DNA of 64,000 nt from Streptosporangium carneum (GTDB taxonomy: Bacteria > Actinomycetota > Actinomycetes > Streptosporangiales > Streptosporangiaceae), in contig NZ_BSEV01000005.1 in the NCBI RefSeq assembly GCF_027922005.1, forward strand, positions 186,001 through 250,000, in the 5' to 3' direction. This document shows positions 16,860-25,462 of the stretch, piece by piece; the stretch's first letter is position 1; each line of letters begins with the position of its first letter. A program made the translations under genes and the position numbers. Under the pieces are notes generated by a model. It had not been told where the DNA came from and searched no databases. It saw nothing but the letters and a program-made list of their open reading frames with translations.

Positions 16860-18068
16860 ATGACGGTCCGCCTCCTGACCAACATCGGCCGGCTCTGGAC
16901 CGGCAACGACGTGTGCAGCAACGCCGCGATCCTGGTGCACAACGACCGGATCGCGTGGGTCGGGCGGGCGGCGGACCTGCCGCAGAGCGTGCCGGGAGTG
17001 GTCGACGACATCGTCGACGTCGACCACGTCGAGAACCTCGGCGGTGCGCTGGTCACGCCCGGCCTGATCGACGCCCACACCCATCCGGTCTACGCGGGCA
17101 ACCGCTACGCCGAGATGGCCATGCGCTCCGGCGGCTCCACCCCGTCCGCGATCACCGCCGCCGGTGGCGGCATCGGCTCGACCGTCACGGTGACGCGCGG
17201 CACCGATCCCTGGACCCTGTGCAACGGCGTCCGTGAGCGCCTGCGCGAGTGGCTGCTCAGCGGCACCACCACCGTCGAGGCGAAGACCGGCTACCACCTC
17301 ACGCGTGACGGCGAGCTGGCCGACGTGCGGCTTCTGCGCGAGCTCGAGAAAGAGCCGATGATGCCGCGCGTGCACGTCACCTTCCTCGCCGCGCACGTCG
17401 TCCCGCCGGAGTACTTCGGCCGTCAGCGCGACTACGTCGAGGCCGTCGGAGCCTGGTGCGCCGACGCGGCCGCCGCCGGAGCCGACAGCGTCGACGTCTA
17501 CTGCGACGAGGGGCACTTCACCACCGACGAGGCCCGCTGGGTCCTGGCCTCCGGGCGCAACGTCGGGCTGCTGCCGCGTCTGCACGCCGGCGCCTACAGC
17601 CGCCGCGGCGCCGTACAACTCGCGGCGGAGCTCGGCTGCGCCTCGGCCGACCTGCTCCACCACACCTCCGACGAGGACATCTCGATCCTGGCCCGCTATG
17701 GCGTGCCCGCCGTCGTCTGCCCGGGAACCGCGCTCCAGAACGGCAGCCTGCCGCCGGTCAGGCGCATGCTCGCCCAGGGTGTCACCGTGGCGCTCGGCAG
17801 CGATCACAACCCCGGTCACTGCGGCATCACCTCGATGTCCCTGGTCATCAGCCTCGCCGTGGCCGCCTTCGGGATGAGCGTCGGCGACGCCCTCCGCGCC
17901 GCGACGCTCGGCGGCGCGACCGTGCTCGGCGTTCCCGACCGCGGAGTTCTCGCTCCGGGCCGCCTGGCCGACATCGTCCAGTGGGACGCCGACCATGAAG
18001 GGGCCTTCGCCTGGGCGTTCGGCCTCAAGCCCCGCCGCGTCTGGCGTGGCGGAACCCCCGTCCAGTAG
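16860..18068 (+). CDS. hutI: Imidazolonepropionase HutI
   Basis: 402 residues. An amidohydrolase with the metal-binding HxH motif in TPGLIDAHTHPVYAG, the HutI-specific segments GGGIGSTVTVTR and AKTGYHL, a later LLPRLHAGAYSR metal His, and SDHNPG near the C-terminus. It hydrolyses 4-imidazolone-5-propanoate to N-formimino-L-glutamate, the third step of histidine degradation. No other hut gene is in the window, so it is either isolated or the pathway is dispersed. ATG 16860 gives the usual N-terminus (MTVRLLTNIGRLWTG); the open frame continues upstream to 16677 but that part has no family similarity. Confidence 0.93.
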   Translation: MTVRLLTNIGRLWTGNDVCSNAAILVHNDRIAWVGRAADLPQSVPGVVDDIVDVDHVENLGGALVTPGLIDAHTHPVYAGNRYAEMAMRSGGSTPSAITAAGGGIGSTVTVTRGTDPWTLCNGVRERLREWLLSGTTTVEAKTGYHLTRDGELADVRLLRELEKEPMMPRVHVTFLAAHVVPPEYFGRQRDYVEAVGAWCADAAAAGADSVDVYCDEGHFTTDEARWVLASGRNVGLLPRLHAGAYSRRGAVQLAAELGCASADLLHHTSDEDISILARYGVPAVVCPGTALQNGSLPPVRRMLAQGVTVALGSDHNPGHCGITSMSLVISLAVAAFGMSVGDALRAATLGGATVLGVPDRGVLAPGRLADIVQWDADHEGAFAWAFGLKPRRVWRGGTPVQ

Positions 18069-18097
18069 TTCCCTCCTCTTCTCGCGGCACGCGGCAC

Positions 18098-18124
18098 GCG
18101 GAGCGACCCGGTGGGTCACTCCGC
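18098..18124 (+). terminator. Terminator hairpin after hutI
   Basis: GCGGAGCGACCC (18098-18109) pairs with GGGTCACTCCGC (18113-18124) with one mismatch and a 3-base loop, 30 bases after the hutI stop. Confidence 0.7.
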
Positions 18125-18149
18125 TCCTCGTCACGTGATCTCAGCTGGG

Positions 18150-18155
18150 TAATCT
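18150..18155 (+). promoter_or_regulatory. -10 hexamer for a leaderless degV mRNA
   Basis: TAATCT ends 6 bases before the ATG at 18162 and no Shine-Dalgarno sequence is present, so transcription probably begins at or next to the start codon. Confidence 0.6.
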
Positions 18156-18161
18156 CTGGAT

Positions 18162-19007
18162 ATGTCACCATCGGTCGCCGTCGTCACGGACTCCACCGCG
18201 TACCTCCCGCGGGAGGAGACCTCCCGGCTGGGGATCACGGTGGTGCCCCTCCAGGTGGTCGTGGGTGGCAGGGCGCTCGACGACGTGGTGCAGGTCGACA
18301 GCGCGCGTATGAACGACGCGCTACGGGAATGGGCGCCGGTGACCACCTCGAGGCCCGCCCCCCAGCGCTTCGCCGACGCCTACGACGAGGCCGCGGCCCG
18401 GGGGGCGGTGGCTGTCGTCTCCATCCATCTTTCGGGGGACATGTCGGGCACGGTCGAGGCCGCTCGCGCAGGGGCGGAAGACTCCCTGATCCCCGTCGAG
18501 GTCATCGACAGCAGGTCGATCGCCATGGGCCTGGGCTTTCCCGTCATCGCCGCCGCCGAAGCGGCGGCCAGGGGCGCGACTCCGGCCGCCGTGGCCGACG
18601 CCGCGCGCCGCTGTCTGGCCTCGACCAGCAGCTTCTTCTACGTCGACACCCTGGAGTACCTGCGCAGGGGAGGGCGGATCGGCGCCGCGGCGACTCTGCT
18701 CGGATCCGCTTTGATGGTCAAACCCCTGCTGCACATCGCCGAGGGGGCGATCGTCCCCCTGGAGAAGGTCCGCACCGCCGCCCGTGCCATCGCGCGCCTG
18801 GAGGACCTCGCCGTCCAGGCCGCGGGAACCGGCCCGGTGCGCGTCGCCGTCCAGCACCTCGCCACCCGGTCGCGCGCCGAGGCGCTGGCCGTACGGCTGC
18901 CCACGCGCATCCCCGCACTGTCCAAGGTCATGGTCGTCGAGGTCGGCGCTGTCATCGGCGCACACACGGGTCCTGGCATGCTCGGCCTGACGGTGTCCCC
19001 GGCCTGA
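18162..19007 (+). CDS. DegV family fatty-acid-binding protein
   Basis: 281 residues, the full DegV length. It begins with VAVVTDSTAYLP (the lipid-binding Ser/Thr site), has SRPAPQRFADAYDEA and SIHLSGDMSGTVEAA, then SSFFYVDTLEYLRRGGRIG, the family signature, and ends IGAHTGPGMLG. DegV (FakB-like) proteins bind a fatty acid and, in Firmicutes, present it to the kinase FakA; no fakA is near. The last seven codons and the stop are part of a tandem repeat array that continues past the gene. Start supported by the -10 hexamer 6 bases upstream. Confidence 0.92.
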   Translation: MSPSVAVVTDSTAYLPREETSRLGITVVPLQVVVGGRALDDVVQVDSARMNDALREWAPVTTSRPAPQRFADAYDEAAARGAVAVVSIHLSGDMSGTVEAARAGAEDSLIPVEVIDSRSIAMGLGFPVIAAAEAAARGATPAAVADAARRCLASTSSFFYVDTLEYLRRGGRIGAAATLLGSALMVKPLLHIAEGAIVPLEKVRTAARAIARLEDLAVQAAGTGPVRVAVQHLATRSRAEALAVRLPTRIPALSKVMVVEVGAVIGAHTGPGMLGLTVSPA

Positions 19008-19158
19008 CGGTGTCCCCGGCCTGACGGTGTTCCCCGGCCTGACGGTGTTCCCCGGCCTGACGGTGTTCCCCGGCCTGACGGTGTTCCCCGGCCTGACGGT
19101 GTTCCCCGGCCTGAGGGTGCCCCTGGCCTGACGGTGCCCCAGGCTTGACGGTGTCCCC
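18984..19158. repeat. Ten-unit 17/18-bp tandem array at the degV 3' end
   Basis: Units follow the pattern GGCCTGACGGTGT(T)CCCC. Units 1-2 (18984-19017) are 17 bp, units 3-7 (19018-19107) are 18 bp with one extra T, and units 8-10 (19108-19158) are diverged 17-mers. Unit 1 encodes the last residues of DegV and the degV stop lies in unit 2, so the array seems to have grown from the gene end. There are no spacers, so it is not CRISPR. Confidence 0.92.
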
Positions 19159-19368
19159 AGGGCGGGCGGCGTCTTCGGGGTCGGAGCTGTCCCGGGCTTG
19201 AGCTCCCGGACCGGGTCCGGCGTGCCTCGGCTCAGCGCGTCGGGTGAGCAAACGGATCCGGCAGGTTTCGAGGCTCGCTGTCCACAGGTCGCCGTAGGTC
19301 CTTCGAGTTATCCCCAGAGTCGCGTTCGGTGGATTGGCGCGCAGCCACGTCGCCATAGCGTCCTGGAC
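19008..19368. other. Spacer between degV and comEA
   Basis: The first half is the tandem array. The rest has no credible gene and ends in the comEA -10 hexamer. No clean terminator for degV was found apart from the array itself. Confidence 0.5.
19356..19361 (+). promoter_or_regulatory. -10 hexamer for a leaderless comEA mRNA
   Basis: TAGCGT ends 7 bases before the GTG at 19369, with no Shine-Dalgarno sequence; this decides the choice of start. Confidence 0.5.
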
Positions 19369-20772
19369 GTGCGGACCACAGATCAGGCCACCGAGCGACT
19401 CCGTGCCGAGTCGCGGCTGCGACTTCTGACGGCGTTCGACGTCCCCGACTCCGTCCCTCTTCCGCTACGCCTGGTTCATTCGACCTCTCCGGATCACCAG
19501 ACCGGCCCGGGGCACCCGGCTTCGCCGATTTCCCCCGCTGCTCCTTCCAGGCCCATCGATGACGCCCCTTCCCGGTTCGCCGGCCCTGCGGGGCCGGAGG
19601 CTCCTCTCCGCCCCAGAGATCCTGTCGACCTTGACGCGCCCTCCCGCTCCGCCGATCTTGTCGGCTCAGGCTTCCCCTCCCCTCCTCATGTCTCCGTGCG
19701 GGCTGGCGGCTCGGCGCGCTCCAGTGGCTTCGCCGTACCGGAGGAGGTCGCCTCATCCCACAGCACGCCGCTCCAGGACAGCCGGTTCCGCTCCGGCCCC
19801 CTCTTCGGCCCCACAGGGGCCGCTGATCCGGGAGGCGTCGTTCGATCCTCCGCTCCCGCCGACCAGGAGGGCTTGGGCGAGTGGCCCGACGGCAGGGGTT
19901 TCGTCCCCTCGACGCTCGTCGTCGATCCGGGGGACACCGTCCGACCGGCCGACCCCACTGACCAGAAGGGCCGAAACCGTCAGGACGACCAGTCCGCTGT
20001 GGGGGGCTCCGCGCATCCGGGGAGCGCCGGGCGTTCCGAGGGCGCCGAAGCTTTCGCCCACACCGGCGCTCCCGCCGGCTGGATCCGCTCCACCCCGATG
20101 CCTCCCTCCTTAGAAGCCCTCCGTACGGCCGTCACCGCTCAGGGACCCTTGTTCGGCCTCAGCCGTCCGGCACTATGTGTGCTCGTTCTCATCGCCTTGG
20201 CCGCGGCTCTCGCGGCAGGCGTCCATCTCTGGCGATCACAACCGGAGCCCGAGCCGCTCGCCCCGCCCGCGCCGATCTCCGGCTCTCCTCCTGCGTCTCT
20301 GTCGCCCCTCTCGCATCCGTCCTCCCAGCCCGCGACCGCAGGCGAGGCGGCCTACGAGGTCACCGTCCACGTCACCGGCAAGGTTCGCCGCCCAGGCGTG
20401 GTAACTCTGCCTGGCGGCTCTCGAGTGACTGACGCCCTCCGGGTCGCGGGAGGCGTGCGCGAAGGCGCGGCGGCGGGCACGCTCAACCTCGCCCGCAGGC
20501 TCGTCGACGGGGAGCAGATCGTCGTCGGTGCTCCTGGCCCCGCCGCGGTGGCCGCACCGGCTGGGGTCGATCCCGCAACGGCTGTTCTCGATCTCAACAG
20601 CGCCACACCGCAACAACTCGAACAACTGCCGGGCGTCGGTGAGGTGCTCGCCCGTCGCATCACCGAGTACCGCGACGGTCACGGGGGTTTCCGCGACGTC
20701 GGTCAACTACGTGAGATCAGTGGCATCGGCGATCGGAAGTACGCCGAGATGAAGGACCGGGTCCGCGTATGA
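19369..20772 (+). CDS. comEA: ComEA-family DNA-binding competence protein
   Basis: About 467 residues. The first roughly 260 residues are a Pro/Ser/Asp-rich disordered tail, far longer than in ordinary ComEA. One membrane helix follows (ALCVLVLIALAAALAAGVHLW). Then comes an SLBB domain (EVTVHVTGKVRRPGVVTL, DALRVAGGV) and a C-terminal double helix-hairpin-helix (LDLNSATPQQLEQLPGVG and REISGIGDRKYAEM). The HhH part binds dsDNA outside the membrane in DNA uptake. The gene ends in a 37-base segment that is duplicated ahead of comEC. GTG 19369 is chosen from the -10 position; the frame is open further upstream. Confidence 0.85.
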   Translation: MRTTDQATERLRAESRLRLLTAFDVPDSVPLPLRLVHSTSPDHQTGPGHPASPISPAAPSRPIDDAPSRFAGPAGPEAPLRPRDPVDLDAPSRSADLVGSGFPSPPHVSVRAGGSARSSGFAVPEEVASSHSTPLQDSRFRSGPLFGPTGAADPGGVVRSSAPADQEGLGEWPDGRGFVPSTLVVDPGDTVRPADPTDQKGRNRQDDQSAVGGSAHPGSAGRSEGAEAFAHTGAPAGWIRSTPMPPSLEALRTAVTAQGPLFGLSRPALCVLVLIALAAALAAGVHLWRSQPEPEPLAPPAPISGSPPASLSPLSHPSSQPATAGEAAYEVTVHVTGKVRRPGVVTLPGGSRVTDALRVAGGVREGAAAGTLNLARRLVDGEQIVVGAPGPAAVAAPAGVDPATAVLDLNSATPQQLEQLPGVGEVLARRITEYRDGHGGFRDVGQLREISGIGDRKYAEMKDRVRV

Positions 20773-20842
20773 GCAGACACCTGACCCAGGTGGGGTCATG
20801 AACCATATGAGCAGACACCTGACCCAGGTGGGGTCATGAACC
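20768..20842. repeat. 37-bp direct duplication at the comEA-comEC junction
   Basis: An identical 37-base segment occurs at 20768-20804 and 20806-20842. The first copy holds the comEA stop codon and the second the comEC start. Each contains AGGTGGGG before an ATG. Confidence 0.92.
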
Positions 20843-23658
20843 GTCCTGACGCTTTCACGACGTGGCGCTCCGACACCTCCGGCGACGTCGCCCGCGGCAC
20901 CGTCCATGACGGCGGCCTCTCAGACCATGGCTTCTCAGACCATGGCTTCTCAGAGCACGGGGATGGGCCTCCACACCCGGCCGATGAGTTTTCACGCCGT
21001 GGTGAGAAGTCTTCACGTCGTAGTGAGGAGTCTTCATGCCGTGGTGAGGAGTCTTCACGTCATGCAGGTGGGCCTCCACCCCGTGGTGACAGTCCTTCCC
21101 GGCAGGACACACACTCGCACACACTGCATCTGGTGCTGCCCGCCCTCGCGGCCTGGGCCACGGCCCTTGTCCTTCTGGGCTGTTCCGCCTCCGCGGGAGG
21201 CTGGGTGGCCGCGATCGCCGTTGGCGGCGCGCTCCTGGCGGCGGTGATGTTCCGCCGGGAGAGGGAGGCGGGCTGGAGGAGTGTGACGTTCGCGGTGCTG
21301 GTGTGTGTGGCGGCCGTGGCCGGCACAGTGGCTTTCCACGTGCGTGCGACCGGCGTCGGACCGGTGGCCGAGCTGGTCGGCAGGAGGGCTTCAGCGACGG
21401 TGGAGGCGGTGGTGACGGACGATCCCAGAGAGCTGCCCCAGCGCGGCGGGCTTTTCCGCAGGAAGAGCTTCGTGGTGTCCGCGCGGATCGAGGTGGTCGA
21501 GACAGCGGCGGCCACGGCGGCGGGCGGCAGCACGGGAACTGCGGGGAACGGAGTGGTGGGAAACAGCGCGGTGGAGAACGGAGCGACGGCGGGGGAGGCG
21601 GCAGACGAGATGGAGAAGGGAGGAGAGAGCGGGGGGAGCACAGGGACAGGTGTGGGGGAGGGGGAGGGTGAGGTGATGCGTGGGGAGGCGAGCGGGGAGG
21701 CGAGGGGGAAGGCGAGGGGGAAGGCGAGGGGAGCGCTGGGCAGGGTCGCGGTGCGCGCGTCGGTGACGTTGCTCGCGTCCGGAGAGGAGTGGCGGTCGTT
21801 GCTGCCCAGTCAGCGGATAGCCGTCCGAGGACGGTTCGGTCCGGCCGGCCCGGGTGAGCTGCTCGCCGCTGTGGTGCTGGTGCGAGGGCCGCCCCAGGTC
21901 CTGAGCGGGCCGTCCTGGATCCAACGTGTGGCGGGGGAGCTGCGTTCAGGGCTGCGTGAGGCGGCGGCCGTGCTGCCACCGGCCCAGCGAGGGCTGCTGC
22001 CCGCGCTGGTCGTCGGAGACGTGTCCCGTATGGACGAGCAGGTCAGAGCGGACTTCAAACAGGCCGGGCTCAGTCACCTCACGGCGGTGTCGGGCGCCAA
22101 TCTGGCGGTCACCGCCGGGGCGGCCGTCGCACTGGCCCGGAGCGTGGGGCTGCCCCTCGCCGCCCGGGCGGCCCTGGCGATGCTCGCCATGTTCTCCTTC
22201 GCGATCGTCGCACGTCCGTCGCCCAGTGTGCTCCGCGCTCTGCTCATGGGAAGCGTCGGCGCTCTGGCGCTCGGCACAGGGCGGCCGCGTGACGGCGTCG
22301 CGGCCCTGTCGGTGACCGTTCTCGGGCTGATCCTCTTCGATCCCGTTCTCGCCCGGTCCTACGGCTTCGCCCTGTCGGTCTGCGCCACCGGCGGCATCCT
22401 GGTTCTCGCCCCACGTTGGCGGGACCGGTTCGCCACGAGGTTGCCCCGTTGGGTCGCGGAGGCGATCGCCGTGCCCGCTGCGGCGCAGGTCGCCGTCACT
22501 CCGGTGCTGGTGTTGATGTCCGGGCAACTCGTACCTGCGGCTGTTCCCGCCAACCTGCTCGCGGGCCCCGCCGTGGCTCCCGCCACCCTGCTGGGTTTCG
22601 TCGCCGCACTGGTCGCACCGCTGCACATGGGAGCCGCGCACCTGCTGGTCCGTCCCGCCGGTCTGGCCATCGGTTGGATCATCGAGGTGGCGGAGCACGC
22701 CGCCGTGCTCCCCCTGGGGGTGATCTCGTGGCCCGGCGGTCTCGCGGGGCTGATCGCCCTGCTCGTGGTCGTCCCGCTCGCCTTCCTCGCGCTGCGACGT
22801 CAGTGGTCGCGCCGGGTCGTCGCGGCCGCGGTGTCCGGAGCGGCCGTCGTCGCCGTCGTGGCCGGATCGGTCGTGACCGCTTGGCCGCCCGAAGACTGGC
22901 TGTTGGTGGCGTGTGACGTCGGCCAGGGGGACGCGCTGCTCGTCGCCGCGGGACCGGGCCGTGCCGTGGTCGTGGACACCGGGCCTGATCCTGTGCGGAT
23001 GGACCGGTGCCTGAGGTCCATGAGGGTGCGGGAGGTTCCACTCGTCATCCTCACCCATCCGCACTTCGACCATGTCGGAGGACTGGACGGGGTTTTCCGC
23101 AGGCGTACGGTGGGGGCGATCATGGTCACACCCCGAAGCGCGGCCGAGAGCGAGGGCGTCCGGCTGAGCGGTGATCTCGCTCGGCGCAGGGTCGTCGAAT
23201 GGGCGGCGCGTCCGGGGCTGAGTTGGCGCTTAGGTCCCTCCGAGCTCACGGTTCTCGCCCCGCAGGCCGAGACGCCCCCGTCCGGTGGAGGCGAGGGAAC
23301 GACCATCAACAACGCCAGCGTCGTGGTGCATGTGCGCTGGGCGGCCGGTACGGCGTTGCTCAGCGGAGACATCGAGACCGAGGCACAGACCGAGCTCCTC
23401 AGACGAGGTCTGCCGCGGGTCGACATTCTCAAGGTTCCCCATCACGGATCGGCGAGACACGATCCCGCCTTCTTCGCGGCGACCGGCGCCCGTGCCGCCC
23501 TGATCAGCGTCGGGGCCGACAACGACTACGGTCACCCGGCCGCACCCACTCTGACCGGGCTGCTGGGGCTCGGCATGCGGGTCTACCGGACCGACCTGTC
23601 GGGAACTCTCGCCGTGGTCGCCCGCGAAGGAGGGCTGGCTGTTGTCTCAGGAAAGTGA
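20836..23658 (+). CDS. comEC: ComEC/Rec2 DNA-uptake channel protein
   Basis: 940 residues, longer than usual. The first ~95 residues are hydrophilic and encoded by short tandem repeats. Several membrane helices follow, then a periplasmic OB-like region with a Gly/Glu/Ala-rich insert near residues 230-300. The competence domain (RGLLPALVVGDVSRMDEQVRADFKQAGLSHLTAVSGAN, discontinuous membrane helices) comes next, and finally a metallo-beta-lactamase domain with CDVGQGDALLV and LTHPHFDHVGGLDG. It forms the inner-membrane channel for ssDNA uptake. ATG 20836 has GGTGGGG upstream, but this site was made by the duplication, so a later start is possible. Confidence 0.9.
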   Translation: MNRPDAFTTWRSDTSGDVARGTVHDGGLSDHGFSDHGFSEHGDGPPHPADEFSRRGEKSSRRSEESSCRGEESSRHAGGPPPRGDSPSRQDTHSHTLHLVLPALAAWATALVLLGCSASAGGWVAAIAVGGALLAAVMFRREREAGWRSVTFAVLVCVAAVAGTVAFHVRATGVGPVAELVGRRASATVEAVVTDDPRELPQRGGLFRRKSFVVSARIEVVETAAATAAGGSTGTAGNGVVGNSAVENGATAGEAADEMEKGGESGGSTGTGVGEGEGEVMRGEASGEARGKARGKARGALGRVAVRASVTLLASGEEWRSLLPSQRIAVRGRFGPAGPGELLAAVVLVRGPPQVLSGPSWIQRVAGELRSGLREAAAVLPPAQRGLLPALVVGDVSRMDEQVRADFKQAGLSHLTAVSGANLAVTAGAAVALARSVGLPLAARAALAMLAMFSFAIVARPSPSVLRALLMGSVGALALGTGRPRDGVAALSVTVLGLILFDPVLARSYGFALSVCATGGILVLAPRWRDRFATRLPRWVAEAIAVPAAAQVAVTPVLVLMSGQLVPAAVPANLLAGPAVAPATLLGFVAALVAPLHMGAAHLLVRPAGLAIGWIIEVAEHAAVLPLGVISWPGGLAGLIALLVVVPLAFLALRRQWSRRVVAAAVSGAAVVAVVAGSVVTAWPPEDWLLVACDVGQGDALLVAAGPGRAVVVDTGPDPVRMDRCLRSMRVREVPLVILTHPHFDHVGGLDGVFRRRTVGAIMVTPRSAAESEGVRLSGDLARRRVVEWAARPGLSWRLGPSELTVLAPQAETPPSGGGEGTTINNASVVVHVRWAAGTALLSGDIETEAQTELLRRGLPRVDILKVPHHGSARHDPAFFAATGARAALISVGADNDYGHPAAPTLTGLLGLGMRVYRTDLSGTLAVVAREGGLAVVSGK
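20918..20960. repeat. 15-bp tandem repeat in comEC 5' end
   Basis: TCTCAGACCATGGCT occurs at 20918-20932 and 20933-20947, with a diverged third copy after it. It keeps frame and encodes a repeated pentapeptide (SDHGF). Confidence 0.85.
20991..21060. repeat. 21-bp tandem repeat in comEC 5' end
   Basis: Three 21-bp units at 20991-21011, 21012-21032 and 21033-21053, then a partial unit, of the form TTCAYGYCGTRGTGARRAGTC. In frame they encode an Arg/Ser/Glu-rich heptad (SRRGEKS-like). Confidence 0.85.
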
Positions 23659-23679
23659 GGCCTCTCACGGCCGGCGATC

Positions 23680-23732
23680 CGACGGGTTCGGCCGGCGTCC
23701 AGGAGCCATGCTCCGCCGGTGTCAGCCCGTCG
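23680..23732. terminator. Imperfect long hairpin after comEC
   Basis: CGACGGG (23680-23686) pairs with CCCGTCG (23726-23732), CCGGCG with CGCCGG, and GGAGC with GCTCC. It lies between the convergent comEC and SMI1 genes and could terminate both. Confidence 0.55.
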
Positions 23733-23818
23733 AAGGGGGAGAACCACGGCGGTCCGCCGGCCTTGGTGCGGCTGATCACCGCGTGCCGTTCCTGTTCATG
23801 GGGCTTCGGCATGGCCGG

Positions 23819-25462
23819 TCATCTTGTGCTCTCCCAGTCCAGTTCGCCCTTCCTGACGGTGGGGCGCCAGCCGCGAATGGGACGGCCGGTCTCCAAAGAC
23901 CTCGCCGTCGCCTTGAGCAGCGCGAGATAGGAAGGCCAGACGACGTCGCCTTCGAAGGTCAGTCCCTCCTCGTTGAAGTACTCACCGGTTTTACCGGTTC
24001 GGGTGTCGATGAAAAGGTTTCCACCGTCGTGAGCGGCGGCGAACGGGATCAGGTGGCCGTCCCACCAGTAGCCGACCCCCTCCCCGGATCCGCTGAGAAC
24101 GATGTCGCACAGCATCTTCCAGTCCGAGTAGACGTACTTGGCGGACATCAGCTCGTAGAACGGGGCGGGTCCGAATCCCCAGGAGCCGGCGCCGTTGTGG
24201 CGGAGCAGAGAGGCGCGCAGGTCGTCGGGAAAGCGCAGGCCCATGGCGGCCTCCACCTTCGCGATGTCCCGAGGGCGGGCCGGGGGCGGGAGAAGCTTGT
24301 ACGTGGCAGGAGCCTTGCGGGCCAGCCATCGTTCGACGCGCCGCCAGACGGCGTTGATCTGGGCGGTGACCTCCGGACCCGGAGTCCGGACGACCGGAGT
24401 CCCCCGTGCGGGCCTGCACCCGCTGGCGCGCACCTGTTCCGGTGTGGGCTTGTCCGGCGTCGGCTCGACGGTCGGGGTGGGGGTCGGCGACGGGCGGGGC
24501 CCGCCGGCGCAACCGGTGGGGGCGGAATCCGCGGGTTCCTCGGCCCAGCGCAACTCACATCCGGGGGTGACGACGGGATACCAGTCGCGCAGCGCCGTAC
24601 CCCTCTCCAGCGAATCGGCGAGGGCTTCCAGAAGGGCGAGATACGACGGCCAGCCCATGGGGCCGTCGTAGCTGAGGTCTTCGTTCCACGCCGACTCGCC
24701 GACGCGGCCGGTTCGAGGCTCGACGAACAACTCCTTACCGGTGCTCGTGTCGCCGATCGCCAGCAGGCTGCCGTGCCATCGCCCGTGTTCGGGGTCGGCC
24801 GCTTCCCGGTTCCCGTCCATCACGAGGTCCTGGCACTTTCCGCTGTTGACGTGGTCGATGTCGGACAGCTCGAGAAGGCCGTAGGACGGGGGCAGCTGGA
24901 ACCCGTCGCCCAGGTTGCCGTCGGCTCCGTCGTGGTGCATGTAGGAGGCGTACAGGTCGTCGGGCAGCCTGCGTTTGTGAGACTCCTCCCAGAGAGCGAG
25001 CGCCTCAGGTCCTGCGGGAAATTTCAGCTTGCGCAGGGTGGCGGACGCGTGCTCGCCCAGCCAGCGTTCGATCCGGGCCCATGCCTGGTCGACCCTGGTG
25101 GAGATCGCCGGGTCGGGCGTCCGGGAGGAGGGAGGCGGCGTCGGGGAGAAGTGGTCGAGATCCGGCTCGGGCGACGAGATCACGTCGGGAACAGGTGCTT
25201 CGGCCGTGTCCGATCCGTCGTGCCAGGTGATGGGGTCGCATCCTGCGGCTTTCGCCTCCTCGGGAGTGAACGCCTGAGCTTTGATCTGGGCTTCGAGCTC
25301 GGGGTCCTGGCACGACATCGAGACCGTGTCGCCCACCGAGGAGGAGACGCAGGTGACGATCAGCCCTCTTTCGAGGTCGGTCGAACTGGCCGCGGCTCCG
25401 CACACCAACAGCGCTGCGGCGACTGCCAGTCGTGCAGGGCGAAACAGCCAAAACCTGATCAT
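23819..25462 (-). CDS. Secreted protein with two SMI1/KNR4-like domains
   Basis: 547 residues. An N-terminal hydrophobic signal (ARLAVAAALLVCGAAASS) predicts export. Two similar blocks of about 200 residues follow, each with an ExxRxG/ADP-like lead, a W-R-IE-WL helix, a P-DL-AS(L/Y)--H(N/D)GA motif (LPDDLYASYMHHDGADG and FPDDLRASLLRHNGAGS), and a W-SYLALL-A-A-SLE-G closing helix. This is the SMI1/KNR4 (SUKH) pattern. The two blocks are joined by a Pro/Thr-rich linker. SUKH proteins are mostly cytoplasmic immunity proteins to polymorphic toxins, so export is unusual. A TAGCGT hexamer 7 bases before the ATG suggests a leaderless message. No toxin gene is adjacent. Confidence 0.78.
   Translation of the reverse strand: MIRFWLFRPARLAVAAALLVCGAAASSTDLERGLIVTCVSSSVGDTVSMSCQDPELEAQIKAQAFTPEEAKAAGCDPITWHDGSDTAEAPVPDVISSPEPDLDHFSPTPPPSSRTPDPAISTRVDQAWARIERWLGEHASATLRKLKFPAGPEALALWEESHKRRLPDDLYASYMHHDGADGNLGDGFQLPPSYGLLELSDIDHVNSGKCQDLVMDGNREAADPEHGRWHGSLLAIGDTSTGKELFVEPRTGRVGESAWNEDLSYDGPMGWPSYLALLEALADSLERGTALRDWYPVVTPGCELRWAEEPADSAPTGCAGGPRPSPTPTPTVEPTPDKPTPEQVRASGCRPARGTPVVRTPGPEVTAQINAVWRRVERWLARKAPATYKLLPPPARPRDIAKVEAAMGLRFPDDLRASLLRHNGAGSWGFGPAPFYELMSAKYVYSDWKMLCDIVLSGSGEGVGYWWDGHLIPFAAAHDGGNLFIDTRTGKTGEYFNEEGLTFEGDVVWPSYLALLKATARSLETGRPIRGWRPTVRKGELDWESTR

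Noticed and set aside
16347..18134. 595-codon minus-strand frame opposite hutI
   Set aside because: Antisense of a conserved enzyme; no homology.
18984..19158. Possible CRISPR array
   Set aside because: Units are directly adjacent with no spacers and no cas genes are nearby.
18952..19356. Minus-strand frame encoding repeated QAGEHR units
   Set aside because: It is the complement of the degV tandem array; no start signal and no homology.
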